Below the pieces are notes generated by a model, which saw only the letters and a list, made by a program, of their open reading frames with translations, was not told where the DNA came from and searched no databases. From positions 1 to 34,415 of the IMG/VR virus record IMGVR_UViG_3300028394_000194: 34,415 bases of DNA. One strand, 5' to 3'. The translations under genes were made by a program, and so were the position numbers. Below are positions 23,088 through 28,628 of the stretch, one piece after another (positions within the stretch are counted from its first letter, which is position 1; each line of letters opens with the position of its first letter). This stretch comes from a virus.

Positions 23088-23417
23088 TCAAAACGGAATT
23101 TCGCTATCGTCATCAGCAGCAATACGAGAGTCAACCCTTGGCTTCTTGTAGGCAGGGGTTACCTCCACTACTTCTGCGCGGTAAGCCTCTTTCTCTTCCA
23201 TCTTCTTACGCTTAGTCCAGTTGTCTTCTTTGAAAGACAGCAGGCTAGTGCCTTTAGAAGTAGGACGTTGCCAGACAGCAAACTTCAGCTTCTCTCCAGC
23301 TTTGTAGTCCATCTCTAGTACTATGAAGCCTTTGAAGTCTGGGCCTTTCTCTGACTTCTTTTCCTCTTCAAAGAACGCTACCCCGCTGCCGGGCATCTCA
23401 CGATGTTGATTGTTCAT
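23088..23417 (-). CDS. Hypothetical protein with acidic C terminus, recombination block
   Basis: 109 residues from the ATG at 23417, preceded by GGAAGAGAG; a longer reading from an ATG at 23549 is rejected because the overlapping frame there encodes the HTH domain. The middle (KGFIVLEMDYKAGEKLKF then FAVWQRPTSKGTSL) is beta-like, the second half is Lys/Glu-rich, and the end is DDDSEIPF. An acidic tail ending in -IPF is typical of single-stranded DNA binding proteins (Asp-Asp-x-x-x-PF), and the gene sits beside RecT-type annealase and exonuclease. An SSB-like role is a reasonable guess; no OB-fold is demonstrated. Confidence 0.6.
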   Translation of the reverse strand: MNNQHREMPGSGVAFFEEEKKSEKGPDFKGFIVLEMDYKAGEKLKFAVWQRPTSKGTSLLSFKEDNWTKRKKMEEKEAYRAEVVEVTPAYKKPRVDSRIAADDDSEIPF

Positions 23418-23658
23418 ACTCTCTTCCTTTCTGTAATGAGTAACTGGCGTATTCCTTGCCGTGTTGCTTAACCATCTTTGTAAAGATGTTGTATCCCTCT
23501 TTCCTAAGAACTTCGATATGGGCAGCAAGCCGAAAACTACCGTATTCATTTAATGCTTCCAGTGGGGTTAACGACTTGCCTGCTTCTAGGTGTCTTAGGA
23601 TATTGTCTCGCTGTGTACCACTTCGGGACTTAGTGGGGACGACTCCGACTTTGGGAAT
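23398..23658 (-). CDS. HTH-domain protein with probable ATT start
   Basis: The frame is open from 23673 to the TGA at 23398-23400 and contains no usable ATG, GTG or TTG before the domain; the only in-frame ATG comes after it. The product carries a clear helix-turn-helix of the HTH_39 type: RDNILRHLEAGKSLTPLEAL, then YGSFRLAAHIEVLRKEGYNI, then GKEYASYSL. The best initiation site is ATT at 23656-23658, with GGAG seven bases upstream, giving 86 residues starting (M)PKVGVV. It overlaps the 3' end of the RecT-type gene by 64 bp in the -1 frame, and the next gene by 20 bp. Alternatives are ATC at 23601 or -1 frameshifting from the RecT-type gene. It is probably a small DNA-binding regulator or excisionase-like protein. 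Confidence 0.65.
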   Translation of the reverse strand: MPKVGVVPTKSRSGTQRDNILRHLEAGKSLTPLEALNEYGSFRLAAHIEVLRKEGYNIFTKMVKQHGKEYASYSLQKGREYEQSTS

Positions 23659-24446
23659 AAAGGCACTCCAGCTTTAACCATGTTGGCCTTTATCTTTGCC
23701 TTGCCAAGACTATCCAGCGAGTCAATCATGTCCATGTTGCATACCTTTAGGCTATCTATCTTCTCGGCCTTCAGACCATCTGGCATCTTTGTGCTGTGAT
23801 GGATACGCGCAATCATGTCAACATAGCCCACTAGCCACTCATCAACAGTGTGAAAGCGGTTGTAGGGGTCAGGGTTGCCGGGGACATACAGGGCATAGGC
23901 TCCGTCTGGTTCCTGCGGTACTGCTGGCAACTGCACTTCCTCCACCATGCCCATGTCTTTAGTGGCAGGGGCTGGCTGGAAGTCTTGCACTTCTTCTGGC
24001 GTGTACACACCTACCACGCAGCCGGGATAGACCGCACGGATACCTTCTGAGATACACCTAGCCCGTAGCATGGCTCTAGGGTAGTTCTTCCAGTTATCCT
24101 TGCTTGCAATACCTATTTGTTTGGCATGAGAGAGTAGCCAAGTAACTGCCAAGCTACCACCGCTAGGGTGAGAGAACGTACCTGTTACTTCTTGGTCTGT
24201 GTACACATCCCACTTGACAGCACCGCCTGCCTGCTGAAACCTAGCAAGCATGGCATCTGCTTTCAGTGCAGGCCTACCTTGGATAACGTGATAGTCACGC
24301 ATAGCGATAGCAGGGTGCAGTCCTTCGCCTTGGCACAGCAGCATGATAGCTAGTGCCTCTTGCGGGTTCTTAAACCCAAACATCTTGCTACTAGCAGCTA
24401 CCTCTGCCATCTGCTGCATGTCGTTGTAGGGAATGATATTACTCAT
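23595..24446 (-). CDS. RecT-type single-strand annealing protein
   Basis: 283 residues. The region from about 30 to 155 has the RecT pattern: AIMLLCQGEGLHPAIAMRDY, VIQGRPALKADAMLARFQQAGG, W79, then W119 and YPRAMLRARCISEGIRAVYP with GVYTPEEV. The protein would coat single-stranded DNA left by the exonuclease encoded upstream and anneal it to complementary strands, for recombination, concatemer formation or genome circularisation. The C-terminal 120 residues are divergent and may serve for partner binding. The start overlaps the preceding gene by 8 bp. Its last 64 bp are shared with the HTH reading frame. Confidence 0.8.
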   Translation of the reverse strand: MSNIIPYNDMQQMAEVAASSKMFGFKNPQEALAIMLLCQGEGLHPAIAMRDYHVIQGRPALKADAMLARFQQAGGAVKWDVYTDQEVTGTFSHPSGGSLAVTWLLSHAKQIGIASKDNWKNYPRAMLRARCISEGIRAVYPGCVVGVYTPEEVQDFQPAPATKDMGMVEEVQLPAVPQEPDGAYALYVPGNPDPYNRFHTVDEWLVGYVDMIARIHHSTKMPDGLKAEKIDSLKVCNMDMIDSLDSLGKAKIKANMVKAGVPLFPKSESSPLSPEVVHSETIS

Positions 24447-24699
24447 GGCTTTCTACTCCAAAGAATTTAAGAATTTCATCTTTGATGCGTTGACGTTCTT
24501 TTAAGATGATGTTCAGAGTTTCTGTCTGCACTGGCTCATCAGTTCCTTGCACAACAATCTGTGAACAAATATCAACAATGGACAAGCCAAACTTTTTGTA
24601 AGAAGAATACTTATATCCTTCTTTTGACATTAATCCAAAGTGGTCACTACGTTTAACGATGCTCTCTGCTTGGTCAGCTAAATCAGAAAATATACTCAT
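24439..24699 (-). CDS. Hypothetical helical protein
   Basis: 86 residues, start MSIFSDLADQAESIVKRSD; acidic/helical, no motif recognised. Overlaps the start of the RecT-type gene by 8 bp and starts within the stop of the 28-codon gene upstream (ATGA), so it is locked between exonuclease and annealase genes. Such a place suggests a recombination accessory or a host-nuclease inhibitor, but the sequence gives no direct evidence. Confidence 0.55.
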   Translation of the reverse strand: MSIFSDLADQAESIVKRSDHFGLMSKEGYKYSSYKKFGLSIVDICSQIVVQGTDEPVQTETLNIILKERQRIKDEILKFFGVESHE

Positions 24700-24782
24700 A
24701 AGAACTTCTCCATAAGTGTTAATGCGGTATCAATGACAGAACTGACTGCCATAACGTAAATTGCAAGGTCAAGACTGCTCAT
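24696..24782 (-). CDS. 28-residue membrane peptide
   Basis: Encodes MSSLDLAIYVMAVSSVIDTA plus LTLMEKFL: a single hydrophobic helix (about 6-24). The ATG lies inside the end of the preceding gene (14 bp overlap), and the stop overlaps the next ATG (ATGA), the same coupling as the neighbouring genes. An ATG-to-stop frame exactly tiling a gap supports reality; there is no family evidence. Might affect membrane or membrane-bound host nuclease/defence. Confidence 0.5.
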   Translation of the reverse strand: MSSLDLAIYVMAVSSVIDTALTLMEKFL

Positions 24783-24984
24783 CTTTAGGCTCCCTAGCTT
24801 TCATCATTTCGTCTGCCATCTTGTATGAGGCTTTTGCAACTTCATCCCAGCTTTCATAATTTTTTCTATCAAACATTGAAAAGCGCATGGCTTGAGCAGC
24901 AAAGTAGTCTCGCAAGTCCATGCCCTCACTGCTGGTTGTTACGCCAGTAGTAGGGTGTCTGTGTTGGTAGGGATGTGCTTTCAT
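24769..24984 (-). CDS. Small conserved-type hypothetical protein
   Basis: 71 residues, start MKAHPYQHRHPTTGVTTS. The centre, EGMDLRDYFAAQAM (about 20-33), and the end, ASYKMADEMMKARE (about 52-65), form two helices in an arrangement I have seen in many phage small proteins located beside recombination genes. No known function. Overlaps the exonuclease stop (ATGA at its start). Confidence 0.65.
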   Translation of the reverse strand: MKAHPYQHRHPTTGVTTSSEGMDLRDYFAAQAMRFSMFDRKNYESWDEVAKASYKMADEMMKAREPKDEQS

Positions 24985-25877
24985 TTGATTAAGAACCTCC
25001 GAAAACCGGGCATCTCCCGGATGAACTGCTTGTAGATGTCAGGCATAGCCTCTTGGAACAGCTTGGAATCAAACTTCATAGATGCCTTGGCAGACTTCCA
25101 AGTGGCTAGGACATTGCCATCTATGCTTGCCAGCGTAGCCTTGTCTTCCATGTAGCCTTGCACTAGCGTTTGGAACTGGTCTTCCCGCTCTTCCAAGGCC
25201 TTTATTTCACGTTTGATAGCAGAGAGATACCTGACTGCTTCCTCTACGCTTGCAGACGCTAGACGGGTGCTTTCCATGCTTACAGGGTACAGAGCCTTGG
25301 CTTGGTCAACAGTCTCCGGGGGTAGGGCAGTACCAGATGCGACATGCGCCCACAGGACAGCCATTTCCTGTATGTGCTTGGTCTTCATCTCGTCAGTAAT
25401 TTCCTTACGAATAAGGACAAACTCCTGACCACCAAATAAAACGGCAAGATAAACCACCTCGACACCGAATACGGTTGCTTCGTGGACAAGTTGAGCCATA
25501 TCCGCAGTTGGCATAAGTCCAGTGTCTGCATCAAACTTAGAGCGTGTGCCTGCGTTATAGTTCTTAGCCTCAACCAATATTGTTTTACCATTTTCAGTTC
25601 CTGCAAAGTCAAAATGAGAACGTAGCCAAGATTCTTTAGGGTGAGTCAAAGCCTCTTCTATCTTGTGAAGTTCTACCTGTAACTTCTGTTGAGCTAGCTT
25701 GCCTATCACTGGTTCCATGATGTGACCCATCTGGACAGCTTCCACTTGGGATAAGTCAGGACGTTCCATCTTGCCCTGTTTTGTCAGGATGGCTTCGTTA
25801 GCACGGCCTTGTGCGGCTAGGCGGCTATCGCCTGACCACCAAGCACTGTTACGGGTTTCTGGTGAAAAGTCAGACAT
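24981..25877 (-). CDS. YqaJ-type exonuclease (lambda-exonuclease fold)
   Basis: 298 residues from the ATG at 25877, preceded by GAGGAG; earlier in-frame starts would overlap the upstream gene. The family digests one strand of double-stranded DNA from the end. Visible residues in order: W14-W15 and R19-A21 in the start helix, E55 in GHIMEPVIGKLA, D90 in SHFDFAGTENG, E103-A-K105 in ILVEAKN, and Q129 in MAQLVHEATVFG. These give the D...E-x-K nuclease centre. The C terminus (about 195-255) is a helical coiled coil. It pairs with the RecT-type protein four genes downstream as an exonuclease/annealase module. Confidence 0.85.
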   Translation of the reverse strand: MSDFSPETRNSAWWSGDSRLAAQGRANEAILTKQGKMERPDLSQVEAVQMGHIMEPVIGKLAQQKLQVELHKIEEALTHPKESWLRSHFDFAGTENGKTILVEAKNYNAGTRSKFDADTGLMPTADMAQLVHEATVFGVEVVYLAVLFGGQEFVLIRKEITDEMKTKHIQEMAVLWAHVASGTALPPETVDQAKALYPVSMESTRLASASVEEAVRYLSAIKREIKALEEREDQFQTLVQGYMEDKATLASIDGNVLATWKSAKASMKFDSKLFQEAMPDIYKQFIREMPGFRRFLIK

Positions 25878-26091
25878 TGGTGTTCTCCTCGTATTGGTGA
25901 CCATCAGGGCCACAGGTTTCGCTGGACATACGCCTAACTTCAGCGTACTTGAGTTCTCCCCCGTATTTGGGCTGTCCAGTGACTAGGGAAAGGGGAAGGG
26001 GGAGAGTGCCGCCAGAACAGCGAGCGTAGAGGTGATGGGGGTCACCCTCTTTGGGGATAAAGTGAACACAATTTACACAGTATTTATTCAT
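25870..26091 (-). CDS. Four-cysteine zinc-binding-type small protein
   Basis: 73 residues. C5-V-N-C8 with HF after it, then C25 and C60, plus histidines at 10, 19 and 20. The N-terminal C-x2-C-x-H-F pattern suggests a treble-clef or ribbon zinc site. The end is charged (HQYEENTNV) and overlaps the exonuclease start by 8 bp. A strong GC hairpin lies just upstream of its ATG (26110-26127). Function unknown; small zinc proteins in early operons are often host-takeover or DNA-binding factors. Confidence 0.6.
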   Translation of the reverse strand: MNKYCVNCVHFIPKEGDPHHLYARCSGGTLPLPLSLVTGQPKYGGELKYAEVRRMSSETCGPDGHQYEENTNV

Positions 26092-26109
26092 GGTGAAACT
26101 TTCATTAGT

Positions 26110-26127
26110 GGGGGGATTTCTCCCCCC
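26110..26127 (-). promoter_or_regulatory. GC-rich hairpin in the leader of the zinc-type gene
   Basis: Seven-base-pair perfect stem, GGGGGGA/TCCCCCC, with a four-base loop, between the gene ending at 26136 and the ATG at 26091. There is no T-run after it on the minus strand, so it is not a typical terminator. It ends 18 bases before the start codon and could block or time translation, or shield the upstream mRNA end. Confidence 0.45.
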
Positions 26128-26135
26128 GTGGTTGA

Positions 26136-26381
26136 TTAGATTAGCCCGTGGATTGGGGTTAACTCTGGGATGTATGCCGCCTTCTGTAAGAACTTCGGCA
26201 ACTTGTCAAAGGCTCTCTTGGCCTCTTCCTCTGTCTTGAATTCCACCTTGCCCTTGGCGTAATGCTTTAGGTCAAACTGGAGTTGTTTTAGGGTACTTCG
26301 GTACTCATCTGCTGGGAGTTCTTTCTTCAACTTGTAAGAGTTGATTTGTAAAGCCCAGTATGGTTTTCCTGTTGTATACAT
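26136..26381 (-). CDS. Hypothetical basic protein
   Basis: 81 residues from the ATG at 26381 (MYTTGKPYWALQINSYKLKK), chosen over an ATG at 26450 because AAAGGTAG stands just before it and the longer form would start inside the promoter. Lys-rich and helical: LKQLQFDLKHYAKGKVEFKT is followed by EEEAKRAFDKLPKFLQKA. No recognised domain. First gene after the candidate promoter at 26442-26447. Confidence 0.6.
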   Translation of the reverse strand: MYTTGKPYWALQINSYKLKKELPADEYRSTLKQLQFDLKHYAKGKVEFKTEEEAKRAFDKLPKFLQKAAYIPELTPIHGLI

Positions 26382-26441
26382 GTTGGTACTACCTTTAAAT
26401 GTTAATGAACAAACGTAAGACTCTATCGCCTTACACCTAAT

Positions 26442-26447
26442 ATTATA
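26442..26447 (-). promoter_or_regulatory. Candidate promoter (-10 TATAAT)
   Basis: Perfect TATAAT on the minus strand, about 60 bases before the ATG at 26381. The -35 region (near 26465-26470, ATTCCA) is poor. Just upstream are GGGTTTACCCT (26473-26483) and a tandem pair of TGTAAAGTT (26491-26499, 26501-26509) spaced by exactly 10 bp, one DNA turn. The weak -35 with phased upstream repeats suggests an activator- or repressor-controlled promoter for the recombination genes. Confidence 0.5.
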
Positions 26448-26490
26448 CACGTCTAATCATCTAATGGAATAGGGGTTTACCCTTAATTAG

Positions 26491-26509
26491 TGTAAAGTTT
26501 TGTAAAGTT
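26491..26509. repeat. Tandem TGTAAAGTT, 10-bp period
   Basis: Two identical 9-mers with one base between them, 44-67 bp upstream of the TATAAT at 26442-26447. Equal face of the helix and closeness to a promoter fit a dimeric operator or activator site; AT-rich chance repetition is possible. Confidence 0.5.
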
Positions 26510-26529
26510 AGTTGTTAAAAAGATACAGG

Positions 26530-26742
26530 TCAAGTGTTCTTTATTCTCAATGTGTCTTCTATTGCGCGTTCATAACCAAAGTTAGGTGATTCACATTCGC
26601 CATATTGGTTGTGATGTTGCTCATAAATAACATCAATTTCTTTATCAGTCAGTCCTACCCACGGGCGCTTATAGACTTGGATATCATCATCGTCTAGTAG
26701 CTTGTCTAAAGCCGCAGCCTTCTTGCTTTGGTAGCCTGTCAT
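26530..26742 (-). CDS. Small conserved-type hypothetical protein
   Basis: 70 residues from the ATG at 26742 (MTGYQSKKAAALDKLL), with GGGGGAAG upstream. The start overlaps the stop of the membrane peptide gene (TGATG). DDDDIQVYKRPWVGLTDKEI (about 17-36), followed by a long acidic helix and ERAIEDTLRIKN, is a pattern I recall from many enterobacterial and other phage genomes as an uncharacterised early protein. No catalytic residues evident. Confidence 0.7.
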   Translation of the reverse strand: MTGYQSKKAAALDKLLDDDDIQVYKRPWVGLTDKEIDVIYEQHHNQYGECESPNFGYERAIEDTLRIKNT

Positions 26743-26840
26743 CACTTCCCCCATATCGCATACGCCAGTAGCACTAAGCCAGTTAGAAAAAAGAGGAATG
26801 CCAGCAAACCTCTAAAGTGTATGTACTGTATGTCTTTCAT
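26742..26840 (-). CDS. 32-residue membrane peptide
   Basis: Encodes MKDIQYIHFRGLLAFLFFLT plus GLVLLAYAIWGK: one strong membrane helix (about 11-29) with positive N-terminal flank. GAGGGG stands seven bases before the ATG and the stop overlaps the next start, so it is very probably translated. First gene of the transcription block below the 27.1-kb terminator. Role unknown; perhaps superinfection exclusion or host membrane change. Confidence 0.6.
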   Translation of the reverse strand: MKDIQYIHFRGLLAFLFFLTGLVLLAYAIWGK

Positions 26841-26866
26841 GTTTACCCCTCTAAAAAAAAAGAATG

Positions 26867-26912
26867 TTACCTACTCTAATCTCTTACCTACTCTAGACCT
26901 TAACCTACTATA
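26867..26912 (-). repeat. Three direct repeats overlapping a candidate promoter
   Basis: TTACCTACTCTA at 26867-26878 and 26884-26895, and the variant TTAACCTACTATA at 26900-26912, a 16-17 bp period. On the minus strand the third copy contains TATAGT (26907-26912), five of six with a -10 box, so the repeats lie over and just after a probable promoter of the gene at 26840. They look like operator or iteron sites. No matching -35 box is seen. Confidence 0.6.
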
Positions 26913-27113
26913 AAACCCCTCTGCTGGATGGTGAGCAAAACCTAGCCCTCCCTACTGAAAGGGAAAGGCCTTCAATGCTGGACGGAGCCGCACATACCCG
27001 ACAGACGTTCGCGTAGGGGTTCTATCTTCGCCGCCCCTGTGACTATCTCAACGCTTACCCACAGTAGTCACCTATCCCCTAGCCCTGCCGTATGGGTCAC
27101 CGACAGCTAGGCG

Positions 27114-27224
27114 GTTGCGCGTGGAAAAGACAATAAAAAAGCCGCTTACTACTGCACTAGTGGAAACCCCATAAGGGGTAGTGCATGAGTAAACGGCCTT
27201 CAACTTGTTACTTTCCACGGCAAC
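27114..27224 (-). terminator. Nested-hairpin intrinsic terminator
   Basis: Inner stem: arms 27141-27159 and 27179-27197 pair over 19 positions with three mismatches, and enclose a small CCCC-ATAA-GGGG hairpin. Reading the minus strand, the inner stem is followed at once by six T (27135-27140), a standard rho-independent signal. An outer stem pairs GTTGC and CGTGGAAA near 27114-27128 with TTTCCACG and GCAAC near 27212-27224. It comes ten bases after the stop of the gene ending at 27234, so it closes the first leftward block. Confidence 0.75.
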
Positions 27225-27233
27225 ACGCATATC

Positions 27234-27416
27234 TTACTTCAGCTTTCTAGGGCTAGTCAACACATTAACCATGTAATCAACAGGGGAAATGCTAGGCGCG
27301 AGGGTGCGCGTAGGGGTTTTACGCCTCTTACGCTTCAGCAAAGCGGGACAATTCCAGCATGGGGCAGCCAGCCGCTGGCATACCCCTAGCCCTTCACATG
27401 GGGTTACCGCAGCCAC
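27234..27416 (-). CDS. Hypothetical Cys-rich basic protein, GTG start
   Basis: 60 residues, starting at GTG 27416, which overlaps the previous stop by 13 bp. Cys at 7, 13, 20 and 23 (CEGLGVCQ then CWNC) could hold a zinc ion; the following KRKRRK segment is basic. No clear ribosome site. Position as the last gene before the terminator, and a full-length frame up to it, supports it being real; the family is not recognised. Confidence 0.5.
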   Translation of the reverse strand: MAAVTPCEGLGVCQRLAAPCWNCPALLKRKRRKTPTRTLAPSISPVDYMVNVLTSPRKLK

Positions 27417-27616
27417 AGGATGACCGGCAAGGCTACTAAAAGGGCTATTAAGGCCACCTCTAGGGCTTTATGGTAGTCCTGCCCTTCCTCTGCAAAGTCA
27501 GGGGCAGGAAAGCGGGGGAAAGCCTCTGCAAGTGTGCGAGGGTATCGCCTATGCGTAGGGTTTACCCTTACAGGGCAGTTATCCCCCTGATTACATTCGT
27601 AGTCGCAGCAGTTCAT
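27404..27616 (-). CDS. Small Cys-rich protein with C-terminal membrane helix
   Basis: 70 residues from the ATG at 27616, with GAGGTG upstream and ATGA overlap with the preceding gene; a longer frame upstream is rejected. The N terminus MNCCDYECNQGDNCPVR has C3, C4, C8 and C14, a pattern I have seen often in small proteins of betaproteobacterial and enterobacterial phages. Residues about 51-68 form a membrane helix (ALEVALIALLVALPVILW), followed by Arg. Function unknown. Confidence 0.7.
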   Translation of the reverse strand: MNCCDYECNQGDNCPVRVNPTHRRYPRTLAEAFPRFPAPDFAEEGQDYHKALEVALIALLVALPVILWLR

Positions 27617-27825
27617 GTTGTCACCTCTATGTCGTTTGTGGTTTTCCAATCGGCTAGGTCTCCCATCCATGTTACATCCGGGAGGGTTATGCGGTAGTGC
27701 TTTGCCACCTGTAGGACATCCGCTAAGGTTTTTTTGTAGTCACACAATGGGCTACCCTGATAAATCAGTAGCCAGCCCCTCTCGGGGCTATAGCTAAGGT
27801 ATTCGCGAGGGTTAAAATCAGACAT
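27613..27825 (-). CDS. Hypothetical protein
   Basis: 70 residues, MSDFNPREYLSYSPERGWLL start; mixed composition with Trp at 18, 53 and 60, and no hydrophobic segment or catalytic motif. It ends in ATGA overlap with the Cys-rich membrane protein and starts two bases after the previous gene. Early-region small protein of unknown function. Confidence 0.6.
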   Translation of the reverse strand: MSDFNPREYLSYSPERGWLLIYQGSPLCDYKKTLADVLQVAKHYRITLPDVTWMGDLADWKTTNDIEVTT

Positions 27826-27827
27826 GG

Positions 27828-28145
27828 TTAGCCCCTCCGATAATGTACGGGCCGCTCATATAGCCCGGTTTCGTCCCTGTATACGGACACATAGTGCCCA
27901 TAGCGTGTGCCGTCATCATAGGTTAGGGACACGGTCTCTCCGTAGGCTATTGGTCTCCAATTCCACATGTGTGAGACACCTTCGGACTCTAGCGCTTCAC
28001 TTAGGGTTTGAAAACGGTTCTGTTTAGGGGTTTTCGCTACCGCACAGGTTAGCGCGCGCGTGGCAAATTCTAGGTTAGCCTGTACTGCGGCCCGGTAAAT
28101 AGCCGGGTTTTCGCGAATAGCCTTGATTTCGTCAATGGTTAGCAT
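27828..28145 (-). CDS. Hypothetical protein
   Basis: 105 residues. The first 50 are helical (MLTIDEIKAIRENPAIYRAA and following). The second half is beta-like and aromatic: VSHMWNWRPIAYGETVSLTY, then RYGHYVSVYRDETGLYERPV. GGAG precedes the ATG. No known domain. Part of the tightly packed leftward early block. Confidence 0.6.
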   Translation of the reverse strand: MLTIDEIKAIRENPAIYRAAVQANLEFATRALTCAVAKTPKQNRFQTLSEALESEGVSHMWNWRPIAYGETVSLTYDDGTRYGHYVSVYRDETGLYERPVHYRRG

Positions 28146-28161
28146 GGGGTTTCTCCAAAGG

Positions 28162-28290
28162 TTAACGTGTACGGTTTAGATGCGCGAGGGCATCCGCACG
28201 GGTTTCAAACCGTCCGCTAATAGGGGTTTGATGCGGCCCTTTCACAATGAAATAGCCGTTTAAGAGTCGGTTAAATACAATTTTTGTCAT
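28162..28290 (-). CDS. Small hypothetical protein, 42 residues
   Basis: MTKIVFNRLLNGYFIVKGPH start, then QTPISGRFETRADALAHLNRTR. GGAG with spacing 8 before the ATG, and it fills the space between its neighbours. The shape, a short strand pair followed by F-x-T-R-A-D-A-L-A-H-L helix, resembles small phage proteins with a Lys/Arg-rich antiparallel sheet plus helix. Function unknown. Confidence 0.6.
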   Translation of the reverse strand: MTKIVFNRLLNGYFIVKGPHQTPISGRFETRADALAHLNRTR

Positions 28291-28313
28291 GATTTATCTC
28301 CAAGGGTTAGGGG

Positions 28314-28550
28314 TTAGATAGTGCAGCATCCACAGCATGGCGCGTCTTCGCATAGTCCGTTTTTGTTACGGTAGTATTCGTTTTTGCCAATGGTAAATAC
28401 ATGCGATACATAGTCCGCGCGTGGGCGCGTGGCGTGCGCGAGGTAAGTGGCGCGTGAACCGGTATCGTATTCAATTAAATCACCGGGTTTGATAGGATTA
28501 CCTGTAGCCCGGCATGTGCCACGGTATTTTGCGGTTAGTGTCTTTATCAT
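28314..28550 (-). CDS. Cys-rich zinc-binding-type small protein
   Basis: 78 residues. The N-terminal half, AKYRGTCRATGNPIKPGDLI (about 7-26), has the C-x2-T-G-x-x-I-x-x-G-D pattern of small zinc-finger-like modules seen in phage and bacterial proteins. The C terminus CEDAPCCGCCTI has five cysteines (67, 72, 73, 75, 76). A metal site joining both ends is plausible. GAGG precedes the ATG. Possible host-transcription or nucleic-acid-binding factor; not proven. Confidence 0.65.
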   Translation of the reverse strand: MIKTLTAKYRGTCRATGNPIKPGDLIEYDTGSRATYLAHATRPRADYVSHVFTIGKNEYYRNKNGLCEDAPCCGCCTI

Positions 28551-28628
28551 GGGTACAACCTCATAAAGTTAAACAATGGCTAGGATTAGCCCGGTAAACC
28601 CCTATCTCTAAGGGTTTACATGAAAACC

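Larger units (their letters stand above)
26841..27233 (-). other. 393-bp non-coding, structured control region
   Basis: No convincing gene. It holds, in the direction of minus-strand transcription: the nested terminator (27114-27224), then inverted repeats including GTGACTA/TAGTCAC (27039-27045 and 27065-27071) and AGGGG/CCCCT (27014-27018 and 27033-27037), then the three repeats at 26867-26912 with a TATAGT box. The many pairings hint at a structured RNA or origin-like element, but none is recognised. Confidence 0.5.

Noticed and set aside
23088-23549. Longer start for the SSB-like gene (ATG at 23549)
   Set aside because: The extra N terminus is the out-of-frame image of the HTH domain; a good ribosome site stands before the ATG at 23417.
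24981-25913. Longer start for the exonuclease
   Set aside because: It would overlap the upstream gene by 44 bp; GAGGAG lies before the ATG at 25877.
27615-28027. Plus-strand frames opposite the early small genes
   Set aside because: They run antisense to tightly tiled leftward genes and lack ribosome sites.
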